Positions 32,188 to 43,785 of a DNA stretch of 56,105 nucleotides are shown in pieces. Each line of letters begins with the position of its first letter. The first letter of the stretch is position 1. A program made the translations under genes and the position numbers. A model generated the notes under the pieces. It made no database searches. It was not told the DNA's origin and worked only from the letters and a program-made list of their open reading frames with translations. Where the stretch lies: NCBI GenBank assembly GCA_032433595.1, contig JASWJB010000297.1:1-56105 (forward strand), read 5' to 3'. Source of the stretch: Conoideocrella luteorostrata (Eukaryota > Ascomycota > Sordariomycetes > Hypocreales > Clavicipitaceae).

Positions 32188-33090
32188 CGCCGGGATGTCT
32201 TTGAAGAGTCTTAGGTATTCGCTCGAAGTACGTAGCTCATAATGAACGATTATTTCTGCCTTATAAAGATATGTTGTTAATTTTATTCTACGTTTCCATG
32301 AGCACGAGTCAAAATAAGACTATGTGAATTATGACTCGTAGCATAAGGAAACCATGCTTTATGAAGCGTCACCGCACGTGATATATACCTAAAAAAGCAT
32401 AGTATAGACAATCTAAGCTTAACGAGAAGTTCTACAATGTATTATCGTATTTATACAGGTAGTTTGAAAGCGGGATCTAGGTGCGACCTTAATAAGGAAT
32501 AATTGGTAGAAGAATATATAGCTGATGAGATGGCCAACACGGCAAGTGGAAGGTGACACCTTGGTGCTGCTAGGTTCAAGGCGTTTTGATAACAAATGCA
32601 CTGTCAACTTGCACACAGGGCTGTCCTGGTTTAGCATTCACTATGTTACAACAAACTTGCAGGCTTCGCAGCAAATGTGCATCCATTTTTGGAGGCCGTG
32701 ACGCCGCTTTTCGAGGACAATTTTCAGAGCGCTGGGCTAACCGCCGGTCGTTCCCCACACGCCCACACTCAGGCACTGGGGATCTATTAGCACGGGCGCT
32801 TGGTCTATTTTAAGCTGGCTGTACTTGTTGCTACTAGGAATTTGTGGTCGGGAGCTATCGAAATGGCAGTAAAGGTTAGCTCTGTTAGTGGGGAAGCAAC
32901 CCTTGGGAGGAGTTGAAATTGCAGTGAATTGCAATAAACTCCGAAGGCCCCACCAAACCTCACTCATTTATGAGGCGGGGGGCCGACGCGTGGGTGCCCG
33001 CATGGCCGTCGGAAGCGGTAGCTAATTTTCAACACTCAACTTTACTACAAAACTCTTAGTGCGGGCTACCCAGACGCCAGCACACCTTCA
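32188..33090. other. Intergenic, no gene seen
   Basis: No recognisable coding sequence. Short frames on both strands have no family features. Confidence 0.4.
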
Positions 33091-33702
33091 TGGCGGTGAG
33101 CCCGTCTTCAGCAAGACCAAAGTCTGACGTGGGCCAAGTATGAATCGGTTCCTTGCTTCCAAGAACAATGTTGATGCTACCAAGGAAGTTGACCGCCGCA
33201 TGTCAAGAACAAGACCGGCATCGCTGACGACGCAGTCTTCCGCATGCCTATGATGATGGGTGTCGCTGAAGAGGTACATAATATTGTGAGCCCCAAAGCT
33301 AATCGCTGACGCTCTATTACACGTCGCTAAGGCTAAACTAAGGATGAAGCGCTCGAAAAGGATCTCCACTTAGCCATTGGTATTCATGGCGAAGGAGAGG
33401 ATGTGAATAACAGCAAACGCTCTGCTCAGGCTCGTCAGCAATCAGAAACCACAGAGTACGCCTCGTACCTCACGAGCTTGGTCAACGGTGTACCCTTGTC
33501 TGACTCGCAATACGTGGCTCCCAAGCCTTTTGGACCAGAGATCAATGGTGGTTCCACTTTTGAGACAGCTGCCAAGAATGTGTACCAACAGTTTGGCTTC
33601 TCGAAGGTCGATTTCCACGATGAATGGGTGTTCCATGAGTCCAGTGGTGACGTTCACTGCTTGACCAATACCTTCCGCGATGCGTCACAGCCGTGGTGGT
33701 AA
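33090..33702 (+). pseudogene. Protein-arginine deiminase C-terminal remnant
   Basis: The last 100 codons (33403-33702) are intact and encode VNGVPLSDSQYVAPKPFGPE, INGGSTFE, DEWVFHESSGDVHCLTNTFR and a terminal QPWW. The PKPFGP, W..H...G.VHC.TN segment is the active-site Cys region of protein-arginine deiminases, which convert peptidyl-Arg to citrulline; fungal homologues exist. Upstream, GIADDAVFRMPMMMG is recognisable in a shifted frame, with stops around 33305 and 33370. Only the C-terminal end survives, so it cannot be functional. A family B LTR begins 15 bases after the stop. Confidence 0.7.
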
Positions 33703-33717
33703 GCTATTGCAGCTGTG

Positions 33718-33803
33718 TGTAAGATAACAAGAAGGTGTGCTTGTTACCCCAATAGACCAAAAAGATCCGTCAATGCAAGCGACTGCTTGCACTACACCTT
33801 ACA
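33718..33803 (-). repeat. Truncated solo LTR, family B
   Basis: TGTAAGATAACAAGAAGGTG up to the internal CACCTTACA; the promoter-bearing end is missing. Confidence 0.75.
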
Positions 33804-34024
33804 CTATACTACGAGGGGAGTATGGTCGATCTGACCTAAGCAAGTTGAAGTTCATGGGTATAGGCATTTTATATTTCTTTTCCTCTCGTATACTTATTAT
33901 ATTTCATTGCTTTAGATATAACTAAACTCTAAAATTAGAGGAGCACTAGGACTAAGGAGATTTTGTTTCCGGTATTGGTGGTTTTGAAACCAATTATAGG
34001 TTTTCATAGATTCCACCCGCGCGG

Positions 34025-35131
34025 TCAGAATAGTGGCATGACGACGGAATTTTCCCAGTCGATATTGTCCTCTACGCACTCAATGCGATCTTTGCAAGTG
34101 CCGAATGCGCGATCCCATATACGAGTCTGCTTTCCGTAATTGCCGCTTGACTTCCAACCTTTACGGTGATGCAGATCGTGATCTTCTATGATTAACTCGC
34201 AGCGAGACCACCGGAGAAGCGGGCTTAGTATCGTCGGGGTATACGAGTGCAGCCGCAACCCACTATGACCAGCTAGTTCAGTGAAGGTGATGTATTGGTG
34301 ACATATCCACCACTCATAGAAGCCCATGGGCAAGCCGATTCCTTTGAGCGATAAGTATGTAAGAAGAGGAATGCCAAGAATGTCAAAGAACTCTTGCTCA
34401 GAATCGGCATACAGCGTCAACAACGCATTTGGGTGCTTTGTTAGATGATGAGTACGGTGATATTTCCAGAGCACAGGGACCTCGTGCATCAGCCGATGGT
34501 ACCAGTAGAACCAAAAGTCGAGCACAACAAGATATGCGCCGGTTTCGACTGGCAACCAGTACCAATGAGCATCCTTGGGGGCATGGTCGACGTTGTAGGC
34601 AAGAAATATTATCAGAATGGATCGAATCGAGGATGTCGAGAAGAGTGAGATGATAACCTTGCGAACGCCACTGTCTGGAACCCCATCCCTCTCATGAACA
34701 TCGCCATCCAGAAATCCCATCTCGTGGCCTTGGCGACGGAAAATATGCAGCTCGTGGATGCCAGAGAGATTGAATGTCAGACTGTAGAGCAAAAGGGCTT
34801 GCAGTGTTGTAAAATTGTTTCCTGACCATGTGATGTAAGCCTGCTGCAGAATAATAGGGACGGCAGCATGGAGAATAATCCAGCGATGAAGGGACCATTC
34901 TGCCATGTGAGGCACCTTGACGTCCTTGCGATGAACTGGGATGGCCTTGTCGAGGTGTGTTGGGTGAATATCCAGAACCTCGAAAATCCAGTGAAAAATA
35001 CTCCATCTTGAACGGTCTTCACGCCGCCAAGTCGATTTCATGGAATCCTTTGGATTTCCATGCACTTTGGCGCTGGCAGTTCCCTTGTTGAATGGTGGGC
35101 TCTTGCCGCTGGTGGGCTCGTGAGTGGCCAT
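34025..35131 (-). CDS. Fatty acid hydroxylase/sterol desaturase-type membrane enzyme
   Basis: An intronless frame of 368 residues from ATG. Several hydrophobic segments (around residues 85-120 and 165-210) surround the histidine clusters of the family: HRLMH, HRTHH and, near the C-terminus, HDLHHRKGW; a further His lies in the ELAGHSG segment. These ligate a di-iron centre that uses oxygen to hydroxylate or desaturate a lipid. The family includes sterol C-4/C-5 enzymes and fatty-acid or sphingolipid hydroxylases; I cannot choose between these. A TATA-like ATATATAC lies about 70 bases upstream. It is divergent from the membrane-protein gene at 36603. Any link to the ether-lipid cluster 10 kb away is speculative, although alkylglycerol mono-oxygenase belongs to this same superfamily. 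Confidence 0.85.
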   Translation of the reverse strand: MATHEPTSGKSPPFNKGTASAKVHGNPKDSMKSTWRREDRSRWSIFHWIFEVLDIHPTHLDKAIPVHRKDVKVPHMAEWSLHRWIILHAAVPIILQQAYITWSGNNFTTLQALLLYSLTFNLSGIHELHIFRRQGHEMGFLDGDVHERDGVPDSGVRKVIISLFSTSSIRSILIIFLAYNVDHAPKDAHWYWLPVETGAYLVVLDFWFYWYHRLMHEVPVLWKYHRTHHLTKHPNALLTLYADSEQEFFDILGIPLLTYLSLKGIGLPMGFYEWWICHQYITFTELAGHSGLRLHSYTPTILSPLLRWSRCELIIEDHDLHHRKGWKSSGNYGKQTRIWDRAFGTCKDRIECVEDNIDWENSVVMPLF

Positions 35132-35200
35132 GACAATAGCTAGGCAGTGTTAACTTGTCGCTTTTTTTTTGGAGCTGATTCTGGACGGCGCACATAGGGG

Positions 35201-35210
35201 GTATATATAT
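35201..35210 (-). promoter_or_regulatory. TATA-like element of the hydroxylase gene
   Basis: ATATATATAC on the minus strand, about 70 bases before the ATG at 35131. No other nearby candidate. Confidence 0.45.
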
Positions 35211-36602
35211 GTTGGCATGCTTAATTCCAGATGTATGAGCTTGATGTTCACATGTTGCTAGCCCTTAATTGTTTCCAAGCATGCAAACCACCCGAATTCT
35301 GGATGTGCTGTGAGGAGCATCCGGTGATAGGGGCACAGGCTAGTGTCGTGGCCGTCATGCTAGTTGCCTCGCATTTGCAATTCTAGCCCGATTAGGCAAT
35401 CCTTGCAGCGCGTACCCCCGGTGATGGAGTTGTGGATGGCTCTCGCAGAGCCCGCCCCACGCCTCGCATTCGCAATTCTAGCCTGATGAGGCAGTCCTTG
35501 CAGCGTAGCTTGCCCCACACCAATTCCATAACTCGAGATAATATACTTTGTACTCCGTATTCAGCCATGACTCTGGCCAATAACCAGTCAACCTTGACAT
35601 CCTTGTCCATGTCTCTGTCCCAAGAGCAGGGTCCCAATAAATGATCCGTTGCACTGGTAGCATCTTACGCGTCGAAGACGAGGAAGTGAGTACGCGTGCG
35701 GCCGCGTGCCCGGTCGTCATCGCGCTTGAGAAAATGATTAAGCGATCATGTCCGACCGAGGCGGCCCAGGACCATTAAGTTCCTCCGTTGCGATATTACT
35801 CCGGGTGTGATCAGCATACTGCTCCGAAACCACTGATCCCACACCGACCCGTCACGAGGAATTTACATGCCGACCATCTTCGAGAACCTGGAAATCTCTC
35901 CACGATGGGGGCCCAAGCCAGAGAAGCTAAGCCTGACCACATCAATGATAATCTCGGTTGAAGATGTTGACGCCTTTCTCGGTGGCGATGCGGCTGAAAC
36001 TTCAAGGGGCGGGCAGCGAAAAGATGTCAGCTGTATTTCTAGTTTTACCGGGCAAAAAGAATAACGGAGTAAATGGACAATTCCACTGCTCAGACCGATC
36101 ATAGCTGCACTTTAGAGATTCGGCCCGCCATCTCTAGCTGTTGACGGGGCAAAACAACCACTCCGTTCGCACACGCACGGACTTGGGTTGACTGGGCTGA
36201 AATAAACTAAAGCGATCTCCCCTCCAGTGCCGGTGAGCGAATGTGAGAGCGGGGATATAGCCAGCCAATCCGAAACTCTTGAATCAATTGTATTAAGCTG
36301 CACCGTGAATGCTACCCCATGCCATTGCTGTCTTCTCTCAGCATGACTCGAGCAGACATCCTGGTTCCGGCCGGTTATAAATTGGATCAACGTCATGACG
36401 ATCACAGTCGTTACAATCGCCACGCTATCGCCACGTAAACCCAACTACGTACACAAGTACACAGAGCAGGGCCTTTCCCAGAGACTTATAAGAACGGTCT
36501 CTCTCACATTCAGTGTCAACAAAGAAGAACAACCCGACGTCCTCGACCTTTACCGTTTCAATATTATTTCACAAGCGAGAAATTCGTCGAGATCGGCTCA
36601 TA
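35211..36602. other. Divergent intergenic region, no gene seen
   Basis: Holds the upstream sequences of two divergent genes. A segment containing AATTCTAGCC-GAT-AGGCA(A/G)TCCTTGCAGCG occurs twice (about 35380-35413 and 35471-35507), a local imperfect duplication. One TACTCCGTA motif lies at 35551. No protein-like frame. Confidence 0.4.
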
Positions 36603-37552
36603 ATGGCTGCTGTCACACGCCCTGTGCGAGCTTCGCTTAAGATCCTTATCCCACTTAGTGTGGTCATGGTCTTTTTCGCGGGGGTTGGCCTCGTCGGAGT
36701 CCCAGCCTTCCTCCATGGACAGGATTTCCCGTTATTCACAACGATGCGGCTCCCAGACGTATGTTCCAACACATTGTTGCCCTATTCTTTTCTGTCCTAA
36801 AAAAGACCCTTTTTCGTCTCCTTTTGTGTTAACCAAAGTACAAGACTGGAGAGCACTTCCTGAGCCAGCGGCGCGAAACGGCACCGTTCTGGCTATATCA
36901 AGGCTTGCACACGATTCCAGCGATCACGTGGAGCATCCTCATGCCTCTCCAGCACATGGACAGCTTTCGAAAGAAATATCCAGAGTTTCACAGAACGTCC
37001 GGCTACTTTATCCTGTCAGGCTCTCTGGTCCTCAGCCTGTCCGGGTTATCGTTCCTTATTCTCAAGCACGCCCACACGCACGCAGACGTATTCCACCTGC
37101 ACGACCTGAATGGATGGTCCGCGTTTAAATGGCCAACTTTTGAGCTCTCGCTCTATTTGCTGGCACCGCCGTACTGGTTCAGTTTGTACAAGACAGCCGT
37201 CACAGCCCGAGCAAAGAACTTTGTAAACCATCGCAAGTGGGCCGTCCTTCATACCATCACCGCGTCAATCATCTCTCTGGAGCGGATTAGCCTGTTAGGC
37301 TCGCTTGCTTTCGGTTGGGCATTGACCATTCTACCTAGGGACAAAGTGCACGAGTTTTTCCAGGTTGACCAGACAGTTTCTGCGATGGCGGCCGCCGAGC
37401 TGGACATGTTTGCATTTATAAATGTTTTTGCATTTGGGGGAGCCATGGCATGGATGTTCTATGAGTTTCGGCGAGCCGGCTATTTGAAGGAAGTGAGGGA
37501 CTATTTATCGTCTACGGCGCCAAGCCAAACAACTGCCAAGAAGATGATTTAG
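36603..37552 (+). CDS. DUF2306-like multi-pass membrane protein
   Basis: Exons 36603-36758 and 36839-37552 with a GTATGT...AAAG intron give 289 residues in frame. There are about six hydrophobic segments. His-bearing motifs EFHRTSGY and VNHRKWAVLH lie at membrane edges in the positions seen in DUF2306-type proteins, which resemble cytochrome b561-like haem proteins. The role is unknown; a redox or membrane function is only suggested by the fold. ATG 36603 was chosen because it is the first in frame and is followed directly by a signal-anchor-like segment. Confidence 0.7.
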
Positions 37553-38964
37553 TCGCTTGTCAGTGGGGGAGAAGCTGCAAGTAGGATGAGGCTCGGATTC
37601 TTCTAGAGTTGCAGGAAATTAGACTCATAAATACAGATGTAGTGCAAATCTCCACTTCTTGTCACAGACAAATGTGGCGCAATGAATGCCGACCTGGCGC
37701 TGAATGTAGTGCAGTTGCTGGCGTATCAGATCTCTTTGCGTCTTCTCAAAACATTCCCCCGACACCGGGAAGCCAAGTAGCCAGGTCATTGAGTATCCTC
37801 GTAACCCTGATCCTTTGTCAACATAAAAATGTGAAGTTATAACCTTTAAATAAGCTCATATTTTTCGTAACATCCTTCAGCAAATCGAAAATCAACTAAT
37901 AATATATTGCTGGGGCTTAATCGTAGGGATAAGTCCAGTGCGGTGCGCACGCTCCAGCCGTTGTGGTGGAAACTCTATCCTAGCCACAGTGGGTGCTCCT
38001 GTTGGTGGGTTCCGAGCACTAGAGCGTATTTAAGCTCAGCATGCATACTATGGCATTAGCTCCCATTCCATTCCATTCCATTCCATATTCAAGCTCCAGG
38101 AGCTGATACTATATCAAAGCCCGGCTGCTCACGGAATGGATCGCTGTGCAACGGAGAATGTGACTGACAAGCACTGTGTTCGGCTATCTCACGCAGCTAG
38201 GCAAGGAAGGGTATGAACACAGAGTGGCCCCTGGCCTAGTGGCCGCGCCACATTTTTTGCGATACGCTTTGCCTCGCGCATCCCATCGGGGCTACGCTGG
38301 CGAATCGCCACGGTCGCCTGGACCCACCTTAGCGGGCTCCGCCCAGCCCTGTGCCACCCTACACACTGGAATGAGGGCGGCGCAGATATAGAACGAAATA
38401 CCTCCAGCCGCATGCGGCAATGCGGCATCTTAACTAAGCACCGGGTCAAGTTTGGATGATCAAAGGGCTGCCCAAACTTCGCACTAATTCCACTGGTGGA
38501 TCCCGACAAATAGTGGAATGCGCGGGCAAGATCAATTCAGCAGTAGTGACGTGATGCAATCATAGCAGGCTGGAGTCGGCCTATATTCCCACGTTTTCCT
38601 AGGTCAATGTGCTGTACGGGGTAAGTGAGATGCGTTTCCGGACCTTGACTGCTCACATGATTGTCTAGAAGTGAGACAGACAATTTAGCGTAGCATTCTA
38701 TGTCGCATGTGTAAATTTTTGTCGGTAGCGCTCGGAGAATAGAGCAAATGCCGACTTCGTCTCGCCCTTGCATTAATTATTTTGTTGCATTTGTTCTTTG
38801 CATAGAAAATAGTCTTGGGGTACTTAACGGTCACAAACTTCCTCTTTTTTCTTCTCTTTTTTTTTTTCTTTGGTTCTTTTTTTCTTGATATCTCCATCTT
38901 CCACCAACTATTTGAACAACCCAGGCTCAACCATTTTTATCCACCCTATCATCTGGCTACCACA
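37553..38964. other. Intergenic, with a small microsatellite
   Basis: TTCCA is repeated about five times at 38064-38085. GC-rich sequence from 38240 to 38390 looks like a remnant of an insertion but matches none of the LTR families here. A pyrimidine tract at 38842-38884 precedes the next gene and is its likely leader or promoter. Confidence 0.45.
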
Positions 38965-39360
38965 ATGAAGTTCATTGGCACCATTTCTGCTGTCCTTGCC
39001 GCCGCAGGCATTGCCGCCGCCGCCCCTACAAACGGTGCGCCCAACACACATCTCAACTTTGCCAGTGGCACGCCTTCGGCTCATTCTACCGAGCTCGACA
39101 AGAGGGAATACAACAGAGGAGGTGCATTCGGCCCTTTCACCGGTCTTCTCAATGGTCTTCCGGCCCCACTCTCCGACTCTCTCCAGAATGCGGTTGCCGA
39201 AGTGTTCAAGGGTGGCGATGCGTTCCTCAACACACCGCTTGACGCCGCTGACAATATAGCCAGCGGAAACGTGGGCGGCGCTGGACAGTCTTTTGCATCT
39301 AACGTCGGAGGAACATTGAAGAGTTTGCCTGGAGATGCCAAAAAGATTTTTGGCGCTTAA
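38965..39360 (+). CDS. Small secreted protein
   Basis: 131 residues, no intron. The first 20 residues form a clear signal peptide (MKFIGTISAVLAAAGIAAAA). A Kex2-type site, LDKRE, follows at about residues 45-48, suggesting a propeptide. The mature part is Gly/Ala-rich and contains DAADNIASGNVGGAGQSFAS, with no cysteines, so it is not a typical disulfide-rich effector. The pyrimidine-rich leader and CACAATG start context support expression. I do not recognise the family. Confidence 0.75.
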   Translation: MKFIGTISAVLAAAGIAAAAPTNGAPNTHLNFASGTPSAHSTELDKREYNRGGAFGPFTGLLNGLPAPLSDSLQNAVAEVFKGGDAFLNTPLDAADNIASGNVGGAGQSFASNVGGTLKSLPGDAKKIFGA

Positions 39361-40182
39361 GATAAAAGTCTTTTACGTCTTGGCATCTGTGTCGGAGGGG
39401 GAGCTTCTCATTTCGGTGCATGCTCGCCAGGACTGTACGCGATATCTGTCCATGCGCAGAGTTTCGCGAGTAAATCCGGCAGCCACCTTATCATCGTTCC
39501 CTTGCGGCTCAACGCGCATCATTTTTTTTGATGTCAATGATGGAATAGATTTTCTGAATTCTCGTCGGCAATAATACATCAATCTACTCTAAATCTACCA
39601 CCACTCTTATGATTGCAATATTTCCTGATAATTATGGCCCCTGAAACTTGTTGCGCTATGTGCCTTCATGAGCATTTGAGAGCAATTTGCAACAGTGGAA
39701 ATCGGCAGATATAAATGGATTTAAATGAATAGGCTTATGATAGATTGAGATGATTGAATTGATTGATTGTCTTATTCTTTCTTCCAATTCCTGTCCATAA
39801 GCTCCCTTTTATGCTTGCTCTCCTTCCTGTATCTGGCACCTATTCCTCTTATCGTCGGCCTCACCGAGGCTACAGCCTTCCCTAGCCTATCGGCATTCCC
39901 TAGTCTTCGGCGTCTGCTAGCGTTCTATCCAACATGATCATCCTGACAGGAAGCTATTCTCGTCTCAGCAGCATAGGAACTGGCAGAGCACAGGGGCTTG
40001 GGAAACGGCAAGGGGATGCATGCCTACATCACCTATCAGTGTGGCGATAATGGAGAACCAGACATAAAGTCGTATATTTCATCGGAGCTATATCGCTTTT
40101 TGCGATATGCTTCTGTTGAAGCTATTCAGTAGAGGCAAATTATGGCTAGTATTAAAAATTAGGTTGAAACCTACTACTATAT
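39361..40182. other. Intergenic with LTR remnant
   Basis: Contains the family A fragment annotated at 39800 and, at about 39655-39710, a segment resembling the sequence that interrupts the start of the HET gene (TTCATGAGC...CAATTTG..CAACAGTGG). No gene. Confidence 0.45.
39800..39934 (+). repeat. LTR fragment, family A, 3' part
   Basis: It closely matches the reverse complement of 3409-3545 and ends TTCTATCCAACA at 39934. The promoter-bearing 5' half is absent or too diverged to see. Confidence 0.75.
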
Positions 40183-41843
40183 TTAAGACGGCGGGTACTC
40201 TAAATTCATATATTTAAAATCGCCGCTACTCAGCTCCTCGTGAGATCGAGTGGCAAGATATTTATTGCTGCTGCCATGCTGAGCATCCTCCCACAATCGC
40301 CGGCCCAAATCCCCGTGTAACCCATGTATCCAAGGAAATTCACAGAGTCGCAAACAGATCTCCGACCAACCTACTAGATTCAGGCGCTTAGAAGTCGCCA
40401 CTATAAGATGACTAACCCTCTGGCGGTCTTTGTACTTTAAAACCGATATACCGCCGATGAATAGAACCCATAATACTAGTGAGAAATCGCTGTCCGAAGA
40501 ACCCGCTAGTCTGATATCAAAATAGTGAATAGCAGTCTCTAAGCGAGAAGCAAGAAGAGAATATGCAGAGTCATCGCGCCTGTACTCCGGAAGCAAGGTG
40601 GTCATAAATGCCATCATTGCCAGATATGCCACATGGCAGTAGAAGTCGCCCGATAGATCAAGTGGTTGTTGTGACAGGGGAGCCTCCGCTAATAGACGAT
40701 ACTGGAGCGATAGCAGCGATTCCAAGTAATCTAGTGGGCTAAGCTTTACTTGCCCCTCTCTTCCTTTGTCATTTAGGAGGCTGGAAAAGTCGATGACATC
40801 AAGCATAATGGGCGGGAGGTTCTTGAAAGGGATGCCATTGGATCGCGCTTTGCCAGCGCGAAAATTCCGTAAAACGGGGCTCGTAAGTGCGATATGGCTG
40901 TGAAATAGAGTGGGCGAGCCGCTTCGCATCGCAAATTCAACATCAAGCCTATGGATTGGTAAGATGTCTCTCTGCTTCGAAAGAGGAAAGGGGATAGCGG
41001 CAGAGAGGGGGAAATGAGACACTCGACACCGCAAGCAATGTGCACACACCTTAATGGTTTAAGAGCCAGCGCACGATTATTTTTCATCAAACTAGATATC
41101 CCTCCTTGAAGCTGGATCATCCGATAGAGACCATTGAGGTGTACTAGACCAGTGGAATGCTGATGATGTATTTGCTGGTAGATGGCGAGACTGGCGACGG
41201 CAGCGATGGCGCTATGCGAAACAGAGTCAGGACCCGACAGCTTGAGATTAACTAATTCATAAGCCTTTGAGATATGGTGAAGAGTCTTGCAAGAAATTCC
41301 GGGCTTTCGCTCAAAAAAGTTGACATAGGATGCTGATATGGCCAGTGTACTGTGGAAATCTACCGAGACGTTAGAATTTATGTGTGTGCATGCATGCAGG
41401 TTGATCTACTCACACGCTTCATCTGCTAGCACACAGTTCACCCAGATCGACTTGACAATATCGAATTTTGAACAGAACTGGGGTGGAAAAAGTACGTCAC
41501 TAATATCGAAGAACCCTAAAAGCTCAGACAGATTCAACAAAATGAAGCGCATAGCGGAGCGAGAAGACTGAATCGTACATCGATGCATAAGTTTAGTAGA
41601 CTCGGAATCTAGCTTCTGAGGAAACGATGTCAAACATAAGTCATTCCACAGCAGTTTTGAGGGCATCAAACATCCAGATGCAGGTACAAGAGATGGCTTC
41701 AAATGGCTTTTAGTATGGAACTGCTTCTTGGTTGAACGTCGCGGTCTGCCCGCATTCTTGCCCATCATAACATGAGAGCGAATGATGCGCCGTTCAGATT
41801 TGCCAATCTCCGTCGCAGTCTGGTTAATGAATTGCAGCACCAT
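40183..41843 (-). CDS. Fungal C6-regulator-like protein lacking the zinc cluster
   Basis: Exons 41843-41414, 41359-41050 and 40948-40183 sum to 1506 bases (501 residues) with consistent phases. The N-terminus FINQTATE followed by RRIIRSHVMMGKNAGRPRR is the hallmark of a common fungal protein type. The body (CVLADEAYFHSTLAISASYV, ASLAIYQQIH, then EFAMRSGSPTLF) and the C-terminal WIHGLHGDLGRRLWEDA match the Fungal_trans_2 (DUF3468) domain found downstream of Zn2Cys6 clusters. No CX2CX6C cluster is present here, so DNA binding is doubtful. It may act as a partner of zinc-cluster regulators. Nothing ties it directly to the Gal4-type sites at 18.7 kb. Confidence 0.8.
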
Positions 41844-41924
41844 TACCGACTCGCCGGGCTGTTCTTGTTGACGTGTTGTCGCATGCGTCCGATGGAAACT
41901 GTAGGTTGCACAGGGGCTGTGCAG

Positions 41925-42085
41925 GTGGTATCGATACCAAGTGCTTCAAAATGCAAAAGAGATGTACTCGATGTCTGATGTCTATGGAAGAAGAAGCAAA
42001 GCAGGAGAAGAGCAGCGATATGGTCGTATAAATATCGTGGCCGCAGGGTGACCACGTCAATTGCTCTGTGCTTCCTGTGCTTGAC
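41925..42085 (-). repeat. LTR fragment, family C
   Basis: The reverse complement shares GACGTGGTCACC, GATATTTATACGAC and TTTGCATTTTGAAGCA with the copy at 26098. It overlaps the first codons of the antisense side near 41925 but not the regulator-like gene. Confidence 0.6.
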
Positions 42086-42149
42086 CCCGCCAAATGTGGG
42101 GACACCAGCGTGGCGGTCTTATTGTTGTTGACTTCGGGGTTTTTGTAGA

Positions 42150-42359
42150 TTGCGAAGGGTCTTCTGGTATCGATACCACAAGGGCCTAGTACGAAACAAT
42201 TGGTAAAACAAAGTATTTAATTCATCTGATGTTTGGTTAAGAAAGAGGAAGAAGAGAGGGAGGAATGCCCCCGAGCGCGTCGTATAAAAGGGGCGCGCTA
42301 GGGTGGCTACGTGACCTTGTCTGCTTTTGCGCCTGTACGTTGACGAGGGATTCTGACAG
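42150..42359 (-). repeat. LTR fragment, family A
   Basis: The reverse complement runs from a degenerate CTGTCAGAATCCCTCGTCAA start through CACGTAGCC, TTTTATACGACGCGCTCGGG and the AATTCATC block, as in the full-length element at 3409. Confidence 0.7.
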
Positions 42360-42590
42360 TTTTGCCATCGACACCATCTGAGCACCCACGGGCGGCGAGT
42401 ATGACTACCTCGCTTTCCAAACGAGGAACCCTCGAAAGCGGATCCAACTATGTCACCAGTAACTCAGCCCTTTGCTCCATCTGCCTTAAAGGCAGAACAA
42501 GCACATTCGAACCGATATGAAACTTGCATTCTTCTACCTCGTACCAACGCCGTAGCTCTGGCGTGAATCGTCTGTCTCTCAACTACATTT

Positions 42591-43785
42591 CTACGAGAGC
42601 TGTGTGATGCACCCAGGTTGCACATTCTCCAGCTTGGCAACGAGCTCGACCCAGATTCTCTCCTGCAAGCGTATACCTGCTTCGTTGGTGAGCCAAGTGG
42701 GCACCCAGAATTCCTTGACCTGACAACCCGACAGCAACTTCCCATGGCCTTCCTCGCCAACCACCAATCCATGCAGAATCGTGCGACTCCCCACTTCTGC
42801 TGATCGTGCCATTATAGTCCGGACCATTTCGTGCATGATCTTGGTAAAAGTCTTTGCATCCCGACCCAGGCCAGTTCGACAAAGACCCGGCGCAACCATG
42901 GTCACAATGACGCCAGTGCGCTTCACGGGACAAGCCGCCGCAAATTGGCGAACAGCACATTCTTCGACAAGTTTTGTGAGGGCGTATCTGAATGAATCCA
43001 CGATTGATCAGCGTGTGATGATCCCATTCGCCCAAACAGCGAATAAAGTAAAGCGGTAGGTAGGTAGGCAGCAAGTAAAGTCAAACTCTTTCTTACCTCG
43101 CATCCATATCGGCCCGCTTTTGATCGTTGAGCCCATCAAAGATGACTTCTCCTTTTCGGCTCTTGTCTATTTCTCCCTTGACTGTGTATCCTAGGACGCT
43201 GACAATAAAGACAAGAGAAGGCTTTATCCCGAGCTTGCGTCCACAATCACTTAATTTAGGCATCATTAAAGCCCCAAGAAATAGGGTATTGACGACATTG
43301 ATGAACATGCTCGTTTCCATGCCCTCAGAAGTGGACCATGAATCTATCATGACTCCGGCGTTGCAAACGAGGCCATCGATCCTCTCAAGCTCTTCTGATA
43401 TATTCTTGACAAAGCTTTGGACAGACGCGTAGGTAGCCATATCAAGGTGCCTTATCTTTAACCAGAAAGTGTCACCTTGTTACTTTTTGCTCTTGTGACT
43501 CAAAAGATCATATTGGGGGAAATGGGGCGGGTGAGTACCTACCTGCACAACTCCTTCGCGACCCGTCGATGTCTCAATATCTTTTTTGGCGTTGTTTCCT
43601 GCGGTAAGGTTTCTCACAGCTAGGACAACGCACAATGCCTTGTATTCAACAAGATGGCGCGCAGTCTCTAGACCTAAGCCAGAGTTGCCACCCGTGATGA
43701 CGTAAGTCTTTCCGAAGCAGGTTGACTCGTCAGCCAGAAACGGGAGCGTCTTGTATTGCTCAGCAGTTAGACGTAGCATAACCAT
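42591..43785 (-). CDS. Short-chain dehydrogenase/reductase
   Basis: Exons 43785-43543, 43455-43097 and 42987-42591 sum to 999 bases (332 residues); all junctions keep the frame. The Rossmann motif TGGNSGLG follows YVI near residue 30, then VCNAGV, the catalytic Ser region VFIVSVLGY and YALTK (catalytic Tyr and Lys), which is rebuilt exactly across the second intron. After that comes VAPGLCRTGLG, a typical PG motif. It is the classical SDR type related to fungal retinol-dehydrogenase-like enzymes. The substrate cannot be deduced. The neighbouring regulator-like gene is transcribed in the same direction, 0.75 kb away. Confidence 0.88.

Noticed and set aside
42583..43074. A 163-codon minus-strand frame overlapping the SDR
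   Set aside because: It is in the wrong frame relative to the YALTK and PG motifs, and is explained by the spliced SDR gene.
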